Shown: positions 8,232-16,232, counted from the first letter of the stretch. The stretch: 37,166 nt of DNA from Rhodocyclales bacterium (GCA_003105015.1 PQAF01000036.1:85815-122980), one strand, 5' to 3'. Made by a program: numbers and translations. Notes: generated by a model from the sequence alone, not told the origin.

Positions 8232-8258
8232 TTTACGGCAGGCGGGACGGTTTCTTTA
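8232..8258 (-). promoter_or_regulatory. Sigma-28-like promoter of the HDOD-GGDEF gene
   Basis: TAAAGAAA-N11-GCCGTAAA on the minus strand. The TAAAG core and GCCG core are intact, and the spacing is identical to the three other sites of this type in the window. It lies about 55 bp upstream of the predicted start. Confidence 0.6.
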
Positions 8259-8275
8259 GACATCCGCCATGAAGG

Positions 8276-8281
8276 TAGAAT
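8276..8281 (+). promoter_or_regulatory. Candidate -10 element placing the nudix transcript start at its ATG
   Basis: TAGAAT ends only 6 nt before the ATG of the Nudix gene, where transcription would normally begin. No Shine-Dalgarno sequence is visible, so a leaderless mRNA is plausible. The -35 is poor. Confidence 0.35.
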
Positions 8282-8287
8282 AGCCCG

Positions 8288-8827
8288 ATGAATTACTGTA
8301 GCCACTGCGGCGCCCCGGTCGGCCTGAAGATCCCGGCAGGCGACACCCTGCCGCGCCACGTCTGCGAGCGCTGCGGCACCATCCATTACCTGAACCCGAA
8401 GCTGGTGATCGGCGCCATTCCCGAGTGGGAGGACAAGATCCTGCTGTGCCGCCGCGCCATCGAACCGCGCTCGGGCTTGTGGACGCTGCCGGCCGGCTTC
8501 ATGGAAAACGCCGAGACCACCGCCGAGGCGGCGGCGCGGGAAACCCTGGAGGAGGCGTGCGCGCGCGTCGAGATCGGCGAAATGTTCACCTTCATCAACG
8601 TCCCGCACATCAACCAGGTGCATATCCTCTACCGGGCACGGCTGCTCGACCTGGATTTCGCGCCCGGCCAGGAGTCCCTGGAGGTCCGGCTCTTCGAGGA
8701 AGCGGCCATCCCCTGGAAGGAAATCGCCTTCCGCACCATCGGCCTGACTTTGCAGCACTATTTCGAGGACCGGAAGGCCGGATCCTACGGCTTTCACGCC
8801 AGGGACCTGGTTTTCTCCCCCAAGTAG
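8288..8827 (+). CDS. Zinc-ribbon Nudix hydrolase
   Basis: A 179-residue hydrolase of nucleoside diphosphate derivatives; the exact substrate cannot be read from sequence. It opens with a four-cysteine zinc ribbon (CSHCG at residues 4-8, CERCG at 26-30), as in NADH pyrophosphatase relatives. The Nudix box begins GFMENAE and continues RETLEEAC. It fits GX5EX7REUXEEXGU except that the late glycine is cysteine, while all the metal-binding glutamates are kept. It is convergent with the tonB-like gene, with only 2 bp between the stops. It is divergent from the HDOD gene. Confidence 0.9.
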   Translation: MNYCSHCGAPVGLKIPAGDTLPRHVCERCGTIHYLNPKLVIGAIPEWEDKILLCRRAIEPRSGLWTLPAGFMENAETTAEAAARETLEEACARVEIGEMFTFINVPHINQVHILYRARLLDLDFAPGQESLEVRLFEEAAIPWKEIAFRTIGLTLQHYFEDRKAGSYGFHARDLVFSPK

Positions 8828-8829
8828 TC

Positions 8830-9528
8830 TTACTGCACGTCGGCCAGGTCGAACACCACCGGCAGGCGCACGGCGAACTCCTGGCCGCGCAGCGAGTCCG
8901 GCAGTGCCGCAGAGGCCGCCGCATGAGACATCATGGCGACCGCCTCGCGGTCGAGAATTTCATGACCGCTCGAGCGCGCCAGCAGTATCTGCCGGGCACG
9001 CCCCTGCCGCGAGACATCGACCTGGACTTCCGCCGTCCCCGTCCAGCCGCGTTCGAGCGCCAGCGGCGGATAACGGCGGTGGCTTCGCGCCTCACGCGCG
9101 AGGCCGATGCGATAGACGCGAATACCATCGGCATCCGGCCCGGCGGCCGCCTCCGCCGACGCCACGGCGCCCCCCCTGTCGGGGACGGCCGTTGCCGCCT
9201 GGCTGGCCATCCCGTGTGCGCCGGCAGCGGAAACGGCCGGCCCTGTCCTGTCCGCCACAGCCTGGATGCCGGTCGCCGCCCCCCGTGGCGGGGCCGGTTT
9301 CGTCGCAGGCTTGCGTGAAGGCGCGGAAATACCCGGCCCTGGCGCAGCGGCTGGCACAGGGGCTGCGGCTGCACGCAGGGTGGCGGCCATGGGCACCGAA
9401 CCGGCCTGCCGGGCGATGCCCGGGTAGGCCGGCCAAAACAGGAAGAAATGCAGGACGACGGAAAATGTCAAAGCCGGCAGGAAGGCGCTGCCGCTTCGAT
9501 CTTTCCCCACAAGGCTTTGAAAACTCAC
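8830..9528 (-). CDS. TonB-family protein (energy transducer-like)
   Basis: A 232-residue protein with the TonB layout: a short cytoplasmic N-terminus, one membrane anchor (about 14-35, ALTFSVVLHFFLFWPAY), a long Pro/Ala-rich periplasmic linker (about 45-135), and a C-terminal TonB domain (about 140-232) with RRYPPLALERGWTGTAEVQV. TonB proteins transmit proton-motive force to outer-membrane receptors. No exbB, exbD or receptor gene is nearby, so the partner is unknown. The start taken is GTG, giving MSFQSLVGKD; its ribosome binding site is weak. Confidence 0.85.
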   Translation of the reverse strand: MSFQSLVGKDRSGSAFLPALTFSVVLHFFLFWPAYPGIARQAGSVPMAATLRAAAAPVPAAAPGPGISAPSRKPATKPAPPRGAATGIQAVADRTGPAVSAAGAHGMASQAATAVPDRGGAVASAEAAAGPDADGIRVYRIGLAREARSHRRYPPLALERGWTGTAEVQVDVSRQGRARQILLARSSGHEILDREAVAMMSHAAASAALPDSLRGQEFAVRLPVVFDLADVQ

Positions 9529-9590
9529 GATGCTCTGATACGCTACGGCAACATTATGATTTTACACCGAAGATCGGACGGAAAATCGTC

Positions 9591-10184
9591 ATGCCCAACT
9601 CGGGTCATCCACTCATTCTGACGCTCGACATGAATGGGGCACCGCACCGCTGGGTGACCTGGCAGCACGCCTGCTTTTATTACGCCAAGAATCTCGTCGC
9701 CTGGGTCGCCGGCGACCACAGCTTCACCTTCCACGGCGGCATGAGCCGCAGCACCGGCGAACGATCCTTCATCACGGTCGACAGCATCATCGCCATCAAG
9801 GGCAAGGCGCTGGCGCCGCGCGCCCGTTCCGCCGTGCCGCCGCTGAACAACCGCGAACTGTTCCACCGCGACCGCCACACCTGCGCCTACTGCGGCCACG
9901 AGTACTCCTTCCTGCGCCTGACGCGCGACCACATCCAGCCCGTCTCCCAGGGCGGCCGCGACCTGTGGATGAACGTCGTTACCGCCTGCCGCCACTGCAA
10001 CCAGAAGAAGAGCGGGCGCACGCCGGAGCAGGCCGGCATGGAACTGCTCTACACGCCCTACGTGCCGAACAAGGCCGAGTTCCTCATCCTCTGCAACCGC
10101 CATATCCTTGCCGACCAGATGGATTTCCTGGCGGCCAGCATAAGTCCGGACCGGATGGACAGGTTTAAAGCCTTGCGAGCGTAG
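9591..10184 (+). CDS. HNH endonuclease family protein
   Basis: A 197-residue protein with a C-terminal HNH nuclease module: CAYCG, LTRDHIQPVSQGG, then NVVTACRHCNQKK. This is the Cys4-zinc type of HNH with the metal-binding His and Asn in place. The N-terminal about 85 residues (WVTWQHACFYYAKNLVAW) are conserved in this family, which is common in beta- and gammaproteobacteria but has no firmly assigned role. The ATG lies 31 bp after a TATGAT -10-like hexamer at 9555-9560. A good terminator follows. It does not sit in a restriction or phage context. Confidence 0.88.
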   Translation: MPNSGHPLILTLDMNGAPHRWVTWQHACFYYAKNLVAWVAGDHSFTFHGGMSRSTGERSFITVDSIIAIKGKALAPRARSAVPPLNNRELFHRDRHTCAYCGHEYSFLRLTRDHIQPVSQGGRDLWMNVVTACRHCNQKKSGRTPEQAGMELLYTPYVPNKAEFLILCNRHILADQMDFLAASISPDRMDRFKALRA

Positions 10185-10224
10185 GGTATCGACGTAAAGC
10201 GGTTGTCTATCGACAGCCTGAACT

Positions 10225-10258
10225 AAATGGACGGCCGGAGCCTCGGCTGTCCATTTTT
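10225..10258 (+). terminator. Rho-independent terminator after the HNH gene
   Basis: A 13-bp stem, AAATGGACGGCCG paired with CGGCTGTCCATTT (one G-U), has a 6-nt loop and ends in a run of T, 41 bp past the HNH stop. Confidence 0.88.
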
Positions 10259-10591
10259 CCTATCGCTTCGCTGGTGCGGAATATCTGCTGAACTGACCGC
10301 CTGGTTGCGTTTGATGTGACCACCTAGTCTCATTGAAGTGACCATCCAGCATCCGGCAACCAACGGCCAAGTTCGGAACTACGGTCAGGCTAAGGCAACG
10401 TCTCAAACTCGGCCGAAGCGGCCATTCACGGCATGATGAGGGCAGCCATGTGGTAGGTAAATTGAATGTCCGTTCCCCTGCCAAATCTAACTGGCACATT
10501 CGACTTAAAGCCGCAATTTTCTTCTTGGAAGAACCTCAGCCGATTATGGAAAGAAACGGCATCGATATCGAAAGTCTCCATCGGCCTAGCG
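10259..10591. other. Non-coding stretch, possible insertion-sequence remnant
   Basis: No convincing gene. The base composition is lower in GC than the neighbours. It contains three direct repeats at 10289-10347. A minus-strand frame at 10260-10499 reads through those repeats and has no recognisable protein features. The rest, up to the lipoprotein stop at 10592, shows nothing I can name. Confidence 0.45.
10289..10347. repeat. Three 14-bp direct repeats at 22-23-bp spacing
   Basis: The copies are TGAACTGACCGCCT (10289-10302), TGATGTGACCACCT (10312-10325) and TGAAGTGACCATCC (10334-10347). Spacing of two helical turns suggests protein binding. IS21-family ends carry such multiple transposase-binding repeats, so a solo IS end is my best guess, from memory of the family and not from a match. 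Confidence 0.6.
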
Positions 10592-11011
10592 TCACTCTCT
10601 GACACGCCGCATCACAACTTCTTTACTATCGGGCCTCTTGCAGCGCAGACGCCAGTCGTCGCCGTGCCTCAGGTGGTCGCATGCGAGTTGTGTGCCGTCG
10701 GGTGCCGTCAGGATGGTGGAACCGAAAAGGAAATCCATTTCCTGCTTGATGTGCGGGTGTTTGTGAGCGGGATCCCAGCCGAACCGAAGCGCCTGTTCGC
10801 CGGTCGTGTCTTTGCGAGCTTCTCCGGCCACGCCGGCGTAGGTTTTGCCATCAAGGGTTACAGCGATACGTGCAACGCCCGCCAGGATGGGGCTCTCCAC
10901 AGTCGCCGAAGCAGCATTGCCCGATACGGGCTTGAGCAGCGACGTTTGTGTGCAGCCTGACAGTCCTCCCGTCGCCGCGGCAAGGGCCAGAGCAATCGAA
11001 GCGATCCTCAT
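10592..11011 (-). CDS. Predicted lipoprotein, related to the one at 11430-11864
   Basis: A 139-residue protein of no recognised family. A signal peptide ends in the lipobox LSGC (Cys at about residue 20). The mature part has DGKTYAGVAGE, a His-containing stretch DPAHKHPHIKQ, and LTAPDGTQLAC, with a second cysteine 13 residues later (LRC), perhaps forming a disulfide. The same order of elements occurs in the lipoprotein two genes upstream, so the two look like diverged duplicates flanking the PII-like gene. The ATG has a strong AAGGA at 8-nt spacing. It is the last gene of the metal-resistance run; a role in metal sensing or binding is only inferred from context. Confidence 0.75.
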   Translation of the reverse strand: MRIASIALALAAATGGLSGCTQTSLLKPVSGNAASATVESPILAGVARIAVTLDGKTYAGVAGEARKDTTGEQALRFGWDPAHKHPHIKQEMDFLFGSTILTAPDGTQLACDHLRHGDDWRLRCKRPDSKEVVMRRVRE

Positions 11012-11067
11012 GAATCGATTCCTTGATTGAGGCCGGCTGCGAGGTGCCATCCTTCTCATCGTCCGCC

Positions 11068-11409
11068 TCAGCGAATCTCAATTGCGCGTTGAATGTCGCT
11101 CACGAAGATCCACCCCGCCTCGGCCTGCCCGGTGTGCCCCGCACGGGCGATGACATCGACCAGCGCGTCGGCCGCCTCGTCCGGGCAGGCCAGTTCCAGC
11201 CGGTATTCGGCGACGACGGCCTCGGCCAGTTCCATGGAGTAGTGCTGCTGCGTCGGGTCGCCGCTGGCGAGCGGCCGCTGCACCTGGGATACGGTGATGT
11301 TGTGGCAGCCGGCGCCGGCGGTGCCCAAGTCGCACAGGCCCGACTCCCGCAGCGCCTGGAGTACGTCGGCGATACGGTGCTGGCGGATGAATGCCCTGAT
11401 CTCTTTCAT
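11068..11409 (-). CDS. PII-like signalling protein in the metal-efflux operon
   Basis: A 113-residue protein with the PII (GlnB-like) ferredoxin-type fold pattern: N-terminal MKEIRAFIRQHRIADVLQAL, matching the beta-1/alpha-1 region, and a B-loop-like segment RAGHTGQAEAGWIFV near the end. The central T-loop region lacks the canonical uridylylation-site context and carries a cysteine and histidine (AGAGCHNITV). PII-like proteins of this sort are known next to CzcCBA-type pumps and are thought to sense nucleotides or metals. That is family knowledge, and the ligand here is unknown. It lies 20 bp after the lipoprotein gene, with a GGAGAA ribosome binding site. Confidence 0.8.
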   Translation of the reverse strand: MKEIRAFIRQHRIADVLQALRESGLCDLGTAGAGCHNITVSQVQRPLASGDPTQQHYSMELAEAVVAEYRLELACPDEAADALVDVIARAGHTGQAEAGWIFVSDIQRAIEIR

Positions 11410-11429
11410 GCCGATTCTCCCTCGGTCGC

Positions 11430-11864
11430 TTACTCGAAACGGAAAGGGATGCGCGTTCCCTCGTTGGTGACGCAATAGCCCGCCGGCGCGCCAATTGCCT
11501 GCCATGCGACGACACATCGCAGCGTGGCACCGTCTCCGGCAGTCAACTTAGGCTCGGCCGAATACACATAATGGTTGGTATCTGCGCCGGACTCGATGTT
11601 CCGGAAATGCCGGATGTCGGTGCCGTATTGACGACGCAGCGCTGCCAGGTTCGGCTGGCGCTGGACGGCGAAGCCCCGGCCCTCGTAACGCTTGCCGCGG
11701 AACTCCAGGGCCATGAGCGGCGCCTCCTGTCCCTCGTGCCTGAACACGCCGAGCGTGAGTGCCGGATCGCTGTCTTCTGGGATCAGGCTGGTGTGGATGT
11801 GTCCGGCGCATCCGGCGAGCGCGAGCGCCGCCAGGCCGGCCGATACTGCAAGCAAGGTTTTCAT
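11430..11864 (-). CDS. Predicted lipoprotein downstream of czcA
   Basis: A 144-residue protein. The signal peptide MKTLLAVSAGLAALALAGC ends in a clear lipobox, followed by HIHTS. The mature region contains FRGKRYEGRGF, RHFRNIESGADTNH and LTAGDGATLRC, with a second Cys 15 residues later (GYC). These elements match those of the second lipoprotein at 10592-11011. I recognise no named family. A strong ribosome binding site (AAAGGA) precedes the ATG, 20 bp after the czcA stop. Longer readings of this frame run into czcA and are not real. Confidence 0.78.
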   Translation of the reverse strand: MKTLLAVSAGLAALALAGCAGHIHTSLIPEDSDPALTLGVFRHEGQEAPLMALEFRGKRYEGRGFAVQRQPNLAALRRQYGTDIRHFRNIESGADTNHYVYSAEPKLTAGDGATLRCVVAWQAIGAPAGYCVTNEGTRIPFRFE

Positions 11865-11884
11865 GATGTTTCCTTTCCGTTCGA

Positions 11885-14800
11885 TCAAACCGATGGTTTC
11901 CTGCGCTCCGCCCGCGTTTCCACCCACTCGTACATGAGCGGCAGGAGCAGCAGGGTCAGCGCCGTGGAGGTGAACAGCCCGCCCACCACCACGGTGGCCA
12001 GCGGCCGCTGGGTTTCCGCGCCCACGCCCTGCGAGAGCAGCATCGGAATCAGGCCGAGGATGGCCACCGAGGCGGTCATCAGCACCGGACGCAGGCGCAG
12101 GCTCGCGCCCCGGCGCACCGCCTCGCGGATCGACAGGCCCTGGCGGCGCTGGTCGTTGAGGAAGGACACCAGCACGATGCCGTTGAGCATCGCCACGCCA
12201 AACACGGCGATGAAGCCGATGGCCGAAGGCACCGACACGTACTGCCCGGTGATCGCCAGGCCGAACACGCCGCCGATGACGGCGAAGGGCACGTTGGCGA
12301 TGATGAGCCCGGCGTGGGTGAGGGAATTGAAAGCGGTGTAGAGCAGCAGAAAGATGAGGCCGATGGTGAGCGGCACAATCAGCGCCAGCCGCGCCATGGC
12401 GCGCTGCTGGTTCTCGAAGGCGCCGCCCCACTCGATCCAGTAGCCCTCGGGCAGCTTCACCTGGCTCCTGATTTTCGCATCGGCCTCCTTGACGAAGCCG
12501 TCCACGTCGCGGCCCTTCACGTCCATCTGCAGCACCGCATAGCGGCTCAACTGCTCGCGGCGGACGAAGGTATAGCCCTCGTCCATTTCCACCGTGGCGA
12601 CGCGCGAGAGCGGCACCAGTGCCCCGGTCTGGGTGCGCAGCGGGATGTCGCCGATCGCCTGCAGGCTGTCGCGGAAGGCCGGATCGAGCCGCACCTGGAT
12701 GTCGAAGCGGCGCACGCCGTCGAGCAGCGTGCTGACGGCCTTGCCGCCGATGCCGGCCTGGACCACTTCGAGGATCTCGTCGGCATTGATGCCGAAGCGC
12801 GCCGCCTCCTCGCGCCTGACTTTCACCACGATCTGCGGCTTGCCCTTGTTGGCTTCCAGCGAGAGATCGGCCACCCCCGCCACCTTGCCCAGCACCGGCT
12901 TGATCTCGGCCGCCAGGCGGTCGAGCGCGGCCAGATCGGGTCCGTAGAGCTTGAGGGCCAGCGTCGCGCGCACGCCGGAGATCAGCTCCTCGACCCGCAT
13001 CTGGATCGGTTGGGTGTTGCCCAGCACGACGGTCGGGATGGCTTTCTCCAGCGCCTCCTTCATGCGGTCGGAGAGTTCCGGCATGGTGAGCTTCTCCGGC
13101 CACTCGTCGCGCGGCTTCACGTCCACCAGCACTTCCATGTAGTTGGCGTCGGTGGTTTCCCCCTTCTCGGCGCGGCCGATGGTGGCCAGCACCGATTGGG
13201 TCTGCGGGAATTGCTCCTTCAGCACCGCATTCATCCTCTGCGAGACGCGCACCGATTCCTCCAGCGAGGTGGAAGGAATGCCGGTGACGCGGAACATGAT
13301 GGCGCCCTCCTGCAGCGTCGGCATGAATTCCTTGCCGAGGAGGGGAAAGGCGGCGAGCGCCGCCGCCAGCAGCGCGCCCGCGGCGACGAAGACTTTCTTC
13401 TTGTTCTCCAGCGCCCGGTCGAGCAGCGGCAGGTAGACACCCTTGACCCAGCGCACCAGGAAGGTGTCCTTCTCTTCCTTGGGCTTGAGGATCAGCGCCG
13501 AGAGCACCGGCACCAGGGTCAGCGTCAGGACGAGCGAGCCGACCATGGCGAAGGTGATGGTGAGCGCCATCGGCTTGAACAGTTTGCCCTCCAGGCCGGT
13601 GAGCGAGAAGAGCGGCAGGAACACCACGATGATGATGAGGATGGCGAAGGCGATGGGGTTGATCACCTCGCGCGCCGCCTCCAGGATGACATGGGTGCGG
13701 TTCGCCGCCTTCCCCGCCTGGTGGGAGAGCAGGCGGAAGCCGTTCTCCACCATCACCACGGCGCCGTCCACCATCATGCCGATGCCGATGGCCAGCCCCG
13801 CCAGCGACATCAGGTTGGCCGAAAGATTGAAGTGCTGCATCAGCAGGAAGGCGATCAGCATGGCCAGCGGCAGGGTGACGATCACCACCAGCGCCGAGCG
13901 CACCTCGCCGAGGAACAGAAAGAGCACGATGGCCACCAGGATCGAGCCCTCGACCAGCGCGCTTTCCGCCGTCTTCATGGCCTTCTCGACGATGTCGGTG
14001 CGGTCGTAGACGGGATTGAGCGTGACGCCGGCGGGCAGCGCCTGCCGGGCAAGGTCGAGCTTGCGCTTCACCGCGTCCACCACGTTCTTGGCGTTCTCGT
14101 TGATGCGGGCCAGCGCGATGCCGAGGGCCACCTCCCGGCCGTCGCGGGTGACGGCGCCGAAGCGCAGCGCCGGACCCTCCTTCACCTCGGCCACCTCGTG
14201 CACGTGGATCGGCACGCCCTCGCGTTCGGCGACGACGATGTTGCCGATGTCTGTGGTGTCGGCCACCAGCCCCAGGCCGCGCACCAGGTACTGCTCCTGG
14301 CCGAGGTTCACGTACTGGCCGCCCACCTGCCGGTTGTTGGCGGCGAGCGCCTCCATGACGGACTTGAAGCTCAAGCCGTACTTGATGAGTTTCTGCGGGT
14401 GGATATGCACCTGGTACTGCTTCTCGAAGCCGCCCCAGGTGGTGACGTCATCCACGCCCGCCGCGGTGCGCAGCATGAGCCGCACGTTCCAGTCGTGCAG
14501 GGTGCGCAGGTCCATGGCGGAGAGCTTCTTGTCGGCCGACTCCACCGTGTACCAGAACACCTGGCCGAGGCCGGAACTGTTCGGCCCCAGGCTCGGCTCG
14601 CCATAGCCGGCCGGGATGCGCTCCTTCGCTTCCAGCAGCTTCTCGCCGACGAGGCGCCGGGCGAAGTAGATGTCCACGTCGTCCTTGAAGTAGATGCCGA
14701 CGTAGGACAGGCCGAACAGCGACACCGAGCGGATCTGCTCGACGCCGGGCAGCCCCGCCATGGCGGTCTCGATGGGCGAGGTGAGGAGCTTCTCCACGTC

Positions 14801-14977
14801 CTCGGCGGCGAGCCCGGGCGACTCGGTGTAGACGTTCACCTGGTTCGGCGTCACGTCGGGGAAGGCATCCACCGGCACGGCAAGGAAGGCGCGCACGCCG
14901 AGAAAGACGACGAGGCCGAAGCCCACCAGCACCAGCAGCTTGTAGCGCAGGGAAAGATCGACGATTTTATTCAGCAT
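11885..14977 (-). CDS. czcA: Heavy-metal efflux RND transporter, CzcA family
   Basis: A 1030-residue inner-membrane proton/cation antiporter of the HME-RND family, which with CzcB and CzcC exports metal ions. It has twelve predicted membrane helices and two large periplasmic loops, at full family length. In helix 4 the proton-relay region reads GIGMMVDGAVVMVEN: D404 and E411 are kept, but the first acidic residue of the Czc-type DFGxxVDGAVxxVEN motif is glycine (G398). This may indicate a subgroup with another metal preference. The ATG (MLNKIVDLSL) has a GGGGGA ribosome binding site, 10 bp after czcB; 11 extra upstream codons overlap czcB and were rejected. Confidence 0.94.
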   Translation of the reverse strand: MLNKIVDLSLRYKLLVLVGFGLVVFLGVRAFLAVPVDAFPDVTPNQVNVYTESPGLAAEDVEKLLTSPIETAMAGLPGVEQIRSVSLFGLSYVGIYFKDDVDIYFARRLVGEKLLEAKERIPAGYGEPSLGPNSSGLGQVFWYTVESADKKLSAMDLRTLHDWNVRLMLRTAAGVDDVTTWGGFEKQYQVHIHPQKLIKYGLSFKSVMEALAANNRQVGGQYVNLGQEQYLVRGLGLVADTTDIGNIVVAEREGVPIHVHEVAEVKEGPALRFGAVTRDGREVALGIALARINENAKNVVDAVKRKLDLARQALPAGVTLNPVYDRTDIVEKAMKTAESALVEGSILVAIVLFLFLGEVRSALVVIVTLPLAMLIAFLLMQHFNLSANLMSLAGLAIGIGMMVDGAVVMVENGFRLLSHQAGKAANRTHVILEAAREVINPIAFAILIIIVVFLPLFSLTGLEGKLFKPMALTITFAMVGSLVLTLTLVPVLSALILKPKEEKDTFLVRWVKGVYLPLLDRALENKKKVFVAAGALLAAALAAFPLLGKEFMPTLQEGAIMFRVTGIPSTSLEESVRVSQRMNAVLKEQFPQTQSVLATIGRAEKGETTDANYMEVLVDVKPRDEWPEKLTMPELSDRMKEALEKAIPTVVLGNTQPIQMRVEELISGVRATLALKLYGPDLAALDRLAAEIKPVLGKVAGVADLSLEANKGKPQIVVKVRREEAARFGINADEILEVVQAGIGGKAVSTLLDGVRRFDIQVRLDPAFRDSLQAIGDIPLRTQTGALVPLSRVATVEMDEGYTFVRREQLSRYAVLQMDVKGRDVDGFVKEADAKIRSQVKLPEGYWIEWGGAFENQQRAMARLALIVPLTIGLIFLLLYTAFNSLTHAGLIIANVPFAVIGGVFGLAITGQYVSVPSAIGFIAVFGVAMLNGIVLVSFLNDQRRQGLSIREAVRRGASLRLRPVLMTASVAILGLIPMLLSQGVGAETQRPLATVVVGGLFTSTALTLLLLPLMYEWVETRAERRKPSV

Positions 14978-14987
14978 GTCGTCCCCC

Positions 14988-16232
14988 TCAGTGGGCGTGG
15001 CCTTCGCCAAGCTGCGATTTCATGATCCTCGCCTTGAGGGCGTAGGTTCCCGCCGTCACCACCTTGTCGCCCGCGGCGAGCCCGGCCTTCACCACGACGC
15101 GGCCGCGCAGCTTCTCGCCGAGTTCCACCGCGCGCGGCTCGAAGCCGCCGTGCTCTTCGATGAAGACCGTCGGCTGGCCTTGCATCAGCACCACCGCCTC
15201 CTCCGGCAGGAGCAATCCCTTGCCCTTGCCGCCGGTGCCACTCGTACGAATGGCCGCGGTGGCGAACATCTCGGGCTTGAGTCGCCCATCGGCGTTGGCG
15301 ACCTCGACCCGCGCCGACACGGTGCGCGTCTCCTTGTCGACCACGGCGGCGATGTAGGTGAGCTTGCCCGCGAAGGTTTCGTCGGGATAGGCGGCGACCG
15401 TCACCACGGCCTCCGCCCCGACCTTGACGCGCCCAAGATCCTTTTCGAACAGATTGGCCTCGATCCACAGCCTGGAGAGGTCGGCTACGGTAAACAGCGG
15501 TTTGTCCGGCTGGGCCAGCTCGCCGAGGATGGCGTGCTTCTCGATCACCGTGCCGGCGAACGGCGTCGTGAGCGGGAAGGCGGACACCGCCTTGCCGTCG
15601 GCGGCTGGCGCCGGGCTCACGCCCAGCATGCGCAGCCGGTCTCCGGCGGCGGCGAGCGCCGCCTTCGACTTCTCGTACTCGGCGTGGGCGCGCAGATGGT
15701 CCTTGCGGGCGATGATCTGCTCGCCGTGGAGCGCCTCGGCGCGCTCGAAATCCGCCTTGGCCAAGGCCTGCGCCGTCCGCGCCTGGAGCCAGGCCGAATG
15801 CGCCTCGCCCACTTCGAGGCTGTCGAGCACGGCGAGCGTCTGGCCGGCCTTGACGGCATCGCCGAGATTGGCGGGAACCTTGACGACGCGCCCCGGCACG
15901 CGCGGCGCCACGTGGGCGATGCGGTCCTGGTTGGGGCGGATGGTGGCGGTCACCGTGAGCTGCTCGCTGACTTCCTGCTCCTGCAGTTCCTCGGTCTTGA
16001 TGCCGGCGGCGGCGATCTCCTCGGCGCCGAGCTTGAGCTGCTCTTCCTCGCCGTGCCCGTCTTCATGCCCGCCGGATTTTTCGGCTTCGTGTCCGTGCTT
16101 GTCTGCCGTCTTGCCGGCGGCGGCGCTCTTGGCGGCGCCGTCCTGCGGCGACTGACTTTTGTCGCAGCCGGCCAGCGCCAGGGCCGCGAGGCAGAGGGTC
16201 ATGAGGATGGCCCGATGGAATGTGTTCTTCAT
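14988..16232 (-). CDS. czcB: Metal-efflux membrane fusion protein, CzcB family (lipoprotein)
   Basis: A 414-residue periplasmic adaptor linking the RND pump to the outer-membrane channel. A signal peptide with lipobox LALAGC is followed by a His/Glu-rich stretch (KHGHEAEKSGGHEDGHGEEE, about residues 42-62), a likely metal-binding tail. Then come the paired lipoyl-like halves (VAPRVPGRVVKV and TPFAGTVIEKHAILGE), a helical hairpin, and a beta-barrel domain (LWIEANLFEKD, GRLKPEMFATA). It ends GEGHAH, another small His cluster. The start is the ATG of MKNTFHRAIL, 56 bp after czcC, with a GGAT ribosome binding site. Confidence 0.93.
   Translation of the reverse strand: MKNTFHRAILMTLCLAALALAGCDKSQSPQDGAAKSAAAGKTADKHGHEAEKSGGHEDGHGEEEQLKLGAEEIAAAGIKTEELQEQEVSEQLTVTATIRPNQDRIAHVAPRVPGRVVKVPANLGDAVKAGQTLAVLDSLEVGEAHSAWLQARTAQALAKADFERAEALHGEQIIARKDHLRAHAEYEKSKAALAAAGDRLRMLGVSPAPAADGKAVSAFPLTTPFAGTVIEKHAILGELAQPDKPLFTVADLSRLWIEANLFEKDLGRVKVGAEAVVTVAAYPDETFAGKLTYIAAVVDKETRTVSARVEVANADGRLKPEMFATAAIRTSGTGGKGKGLLLPEEAVVLMQGQPTVFIEEHGGFEPRAVELGEKLRGRVVVKAGLAAGDKVVTAGTYALKARIMKSQLGEGHAH

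Noticed and set aside
10260..10499. 79-codon minus-strand frame
   Set aside because: Runs through the direct repeats, has no ribosome binding site or recognisable features; probably part of an IS remnant.
10466..10960. 164-codon plus-strand frame
   Set aside because: Mostly antisense to the lipoprotein gene at 10592-11011, which has a lipobox and strong ribosome binding site.
12314..15025. Long plus-strand frame opposite czcA
   Set aside because: His/Asp/Gln-rich nonsense antisense to a full-length RND transporter; no ribosome binding site or domain.
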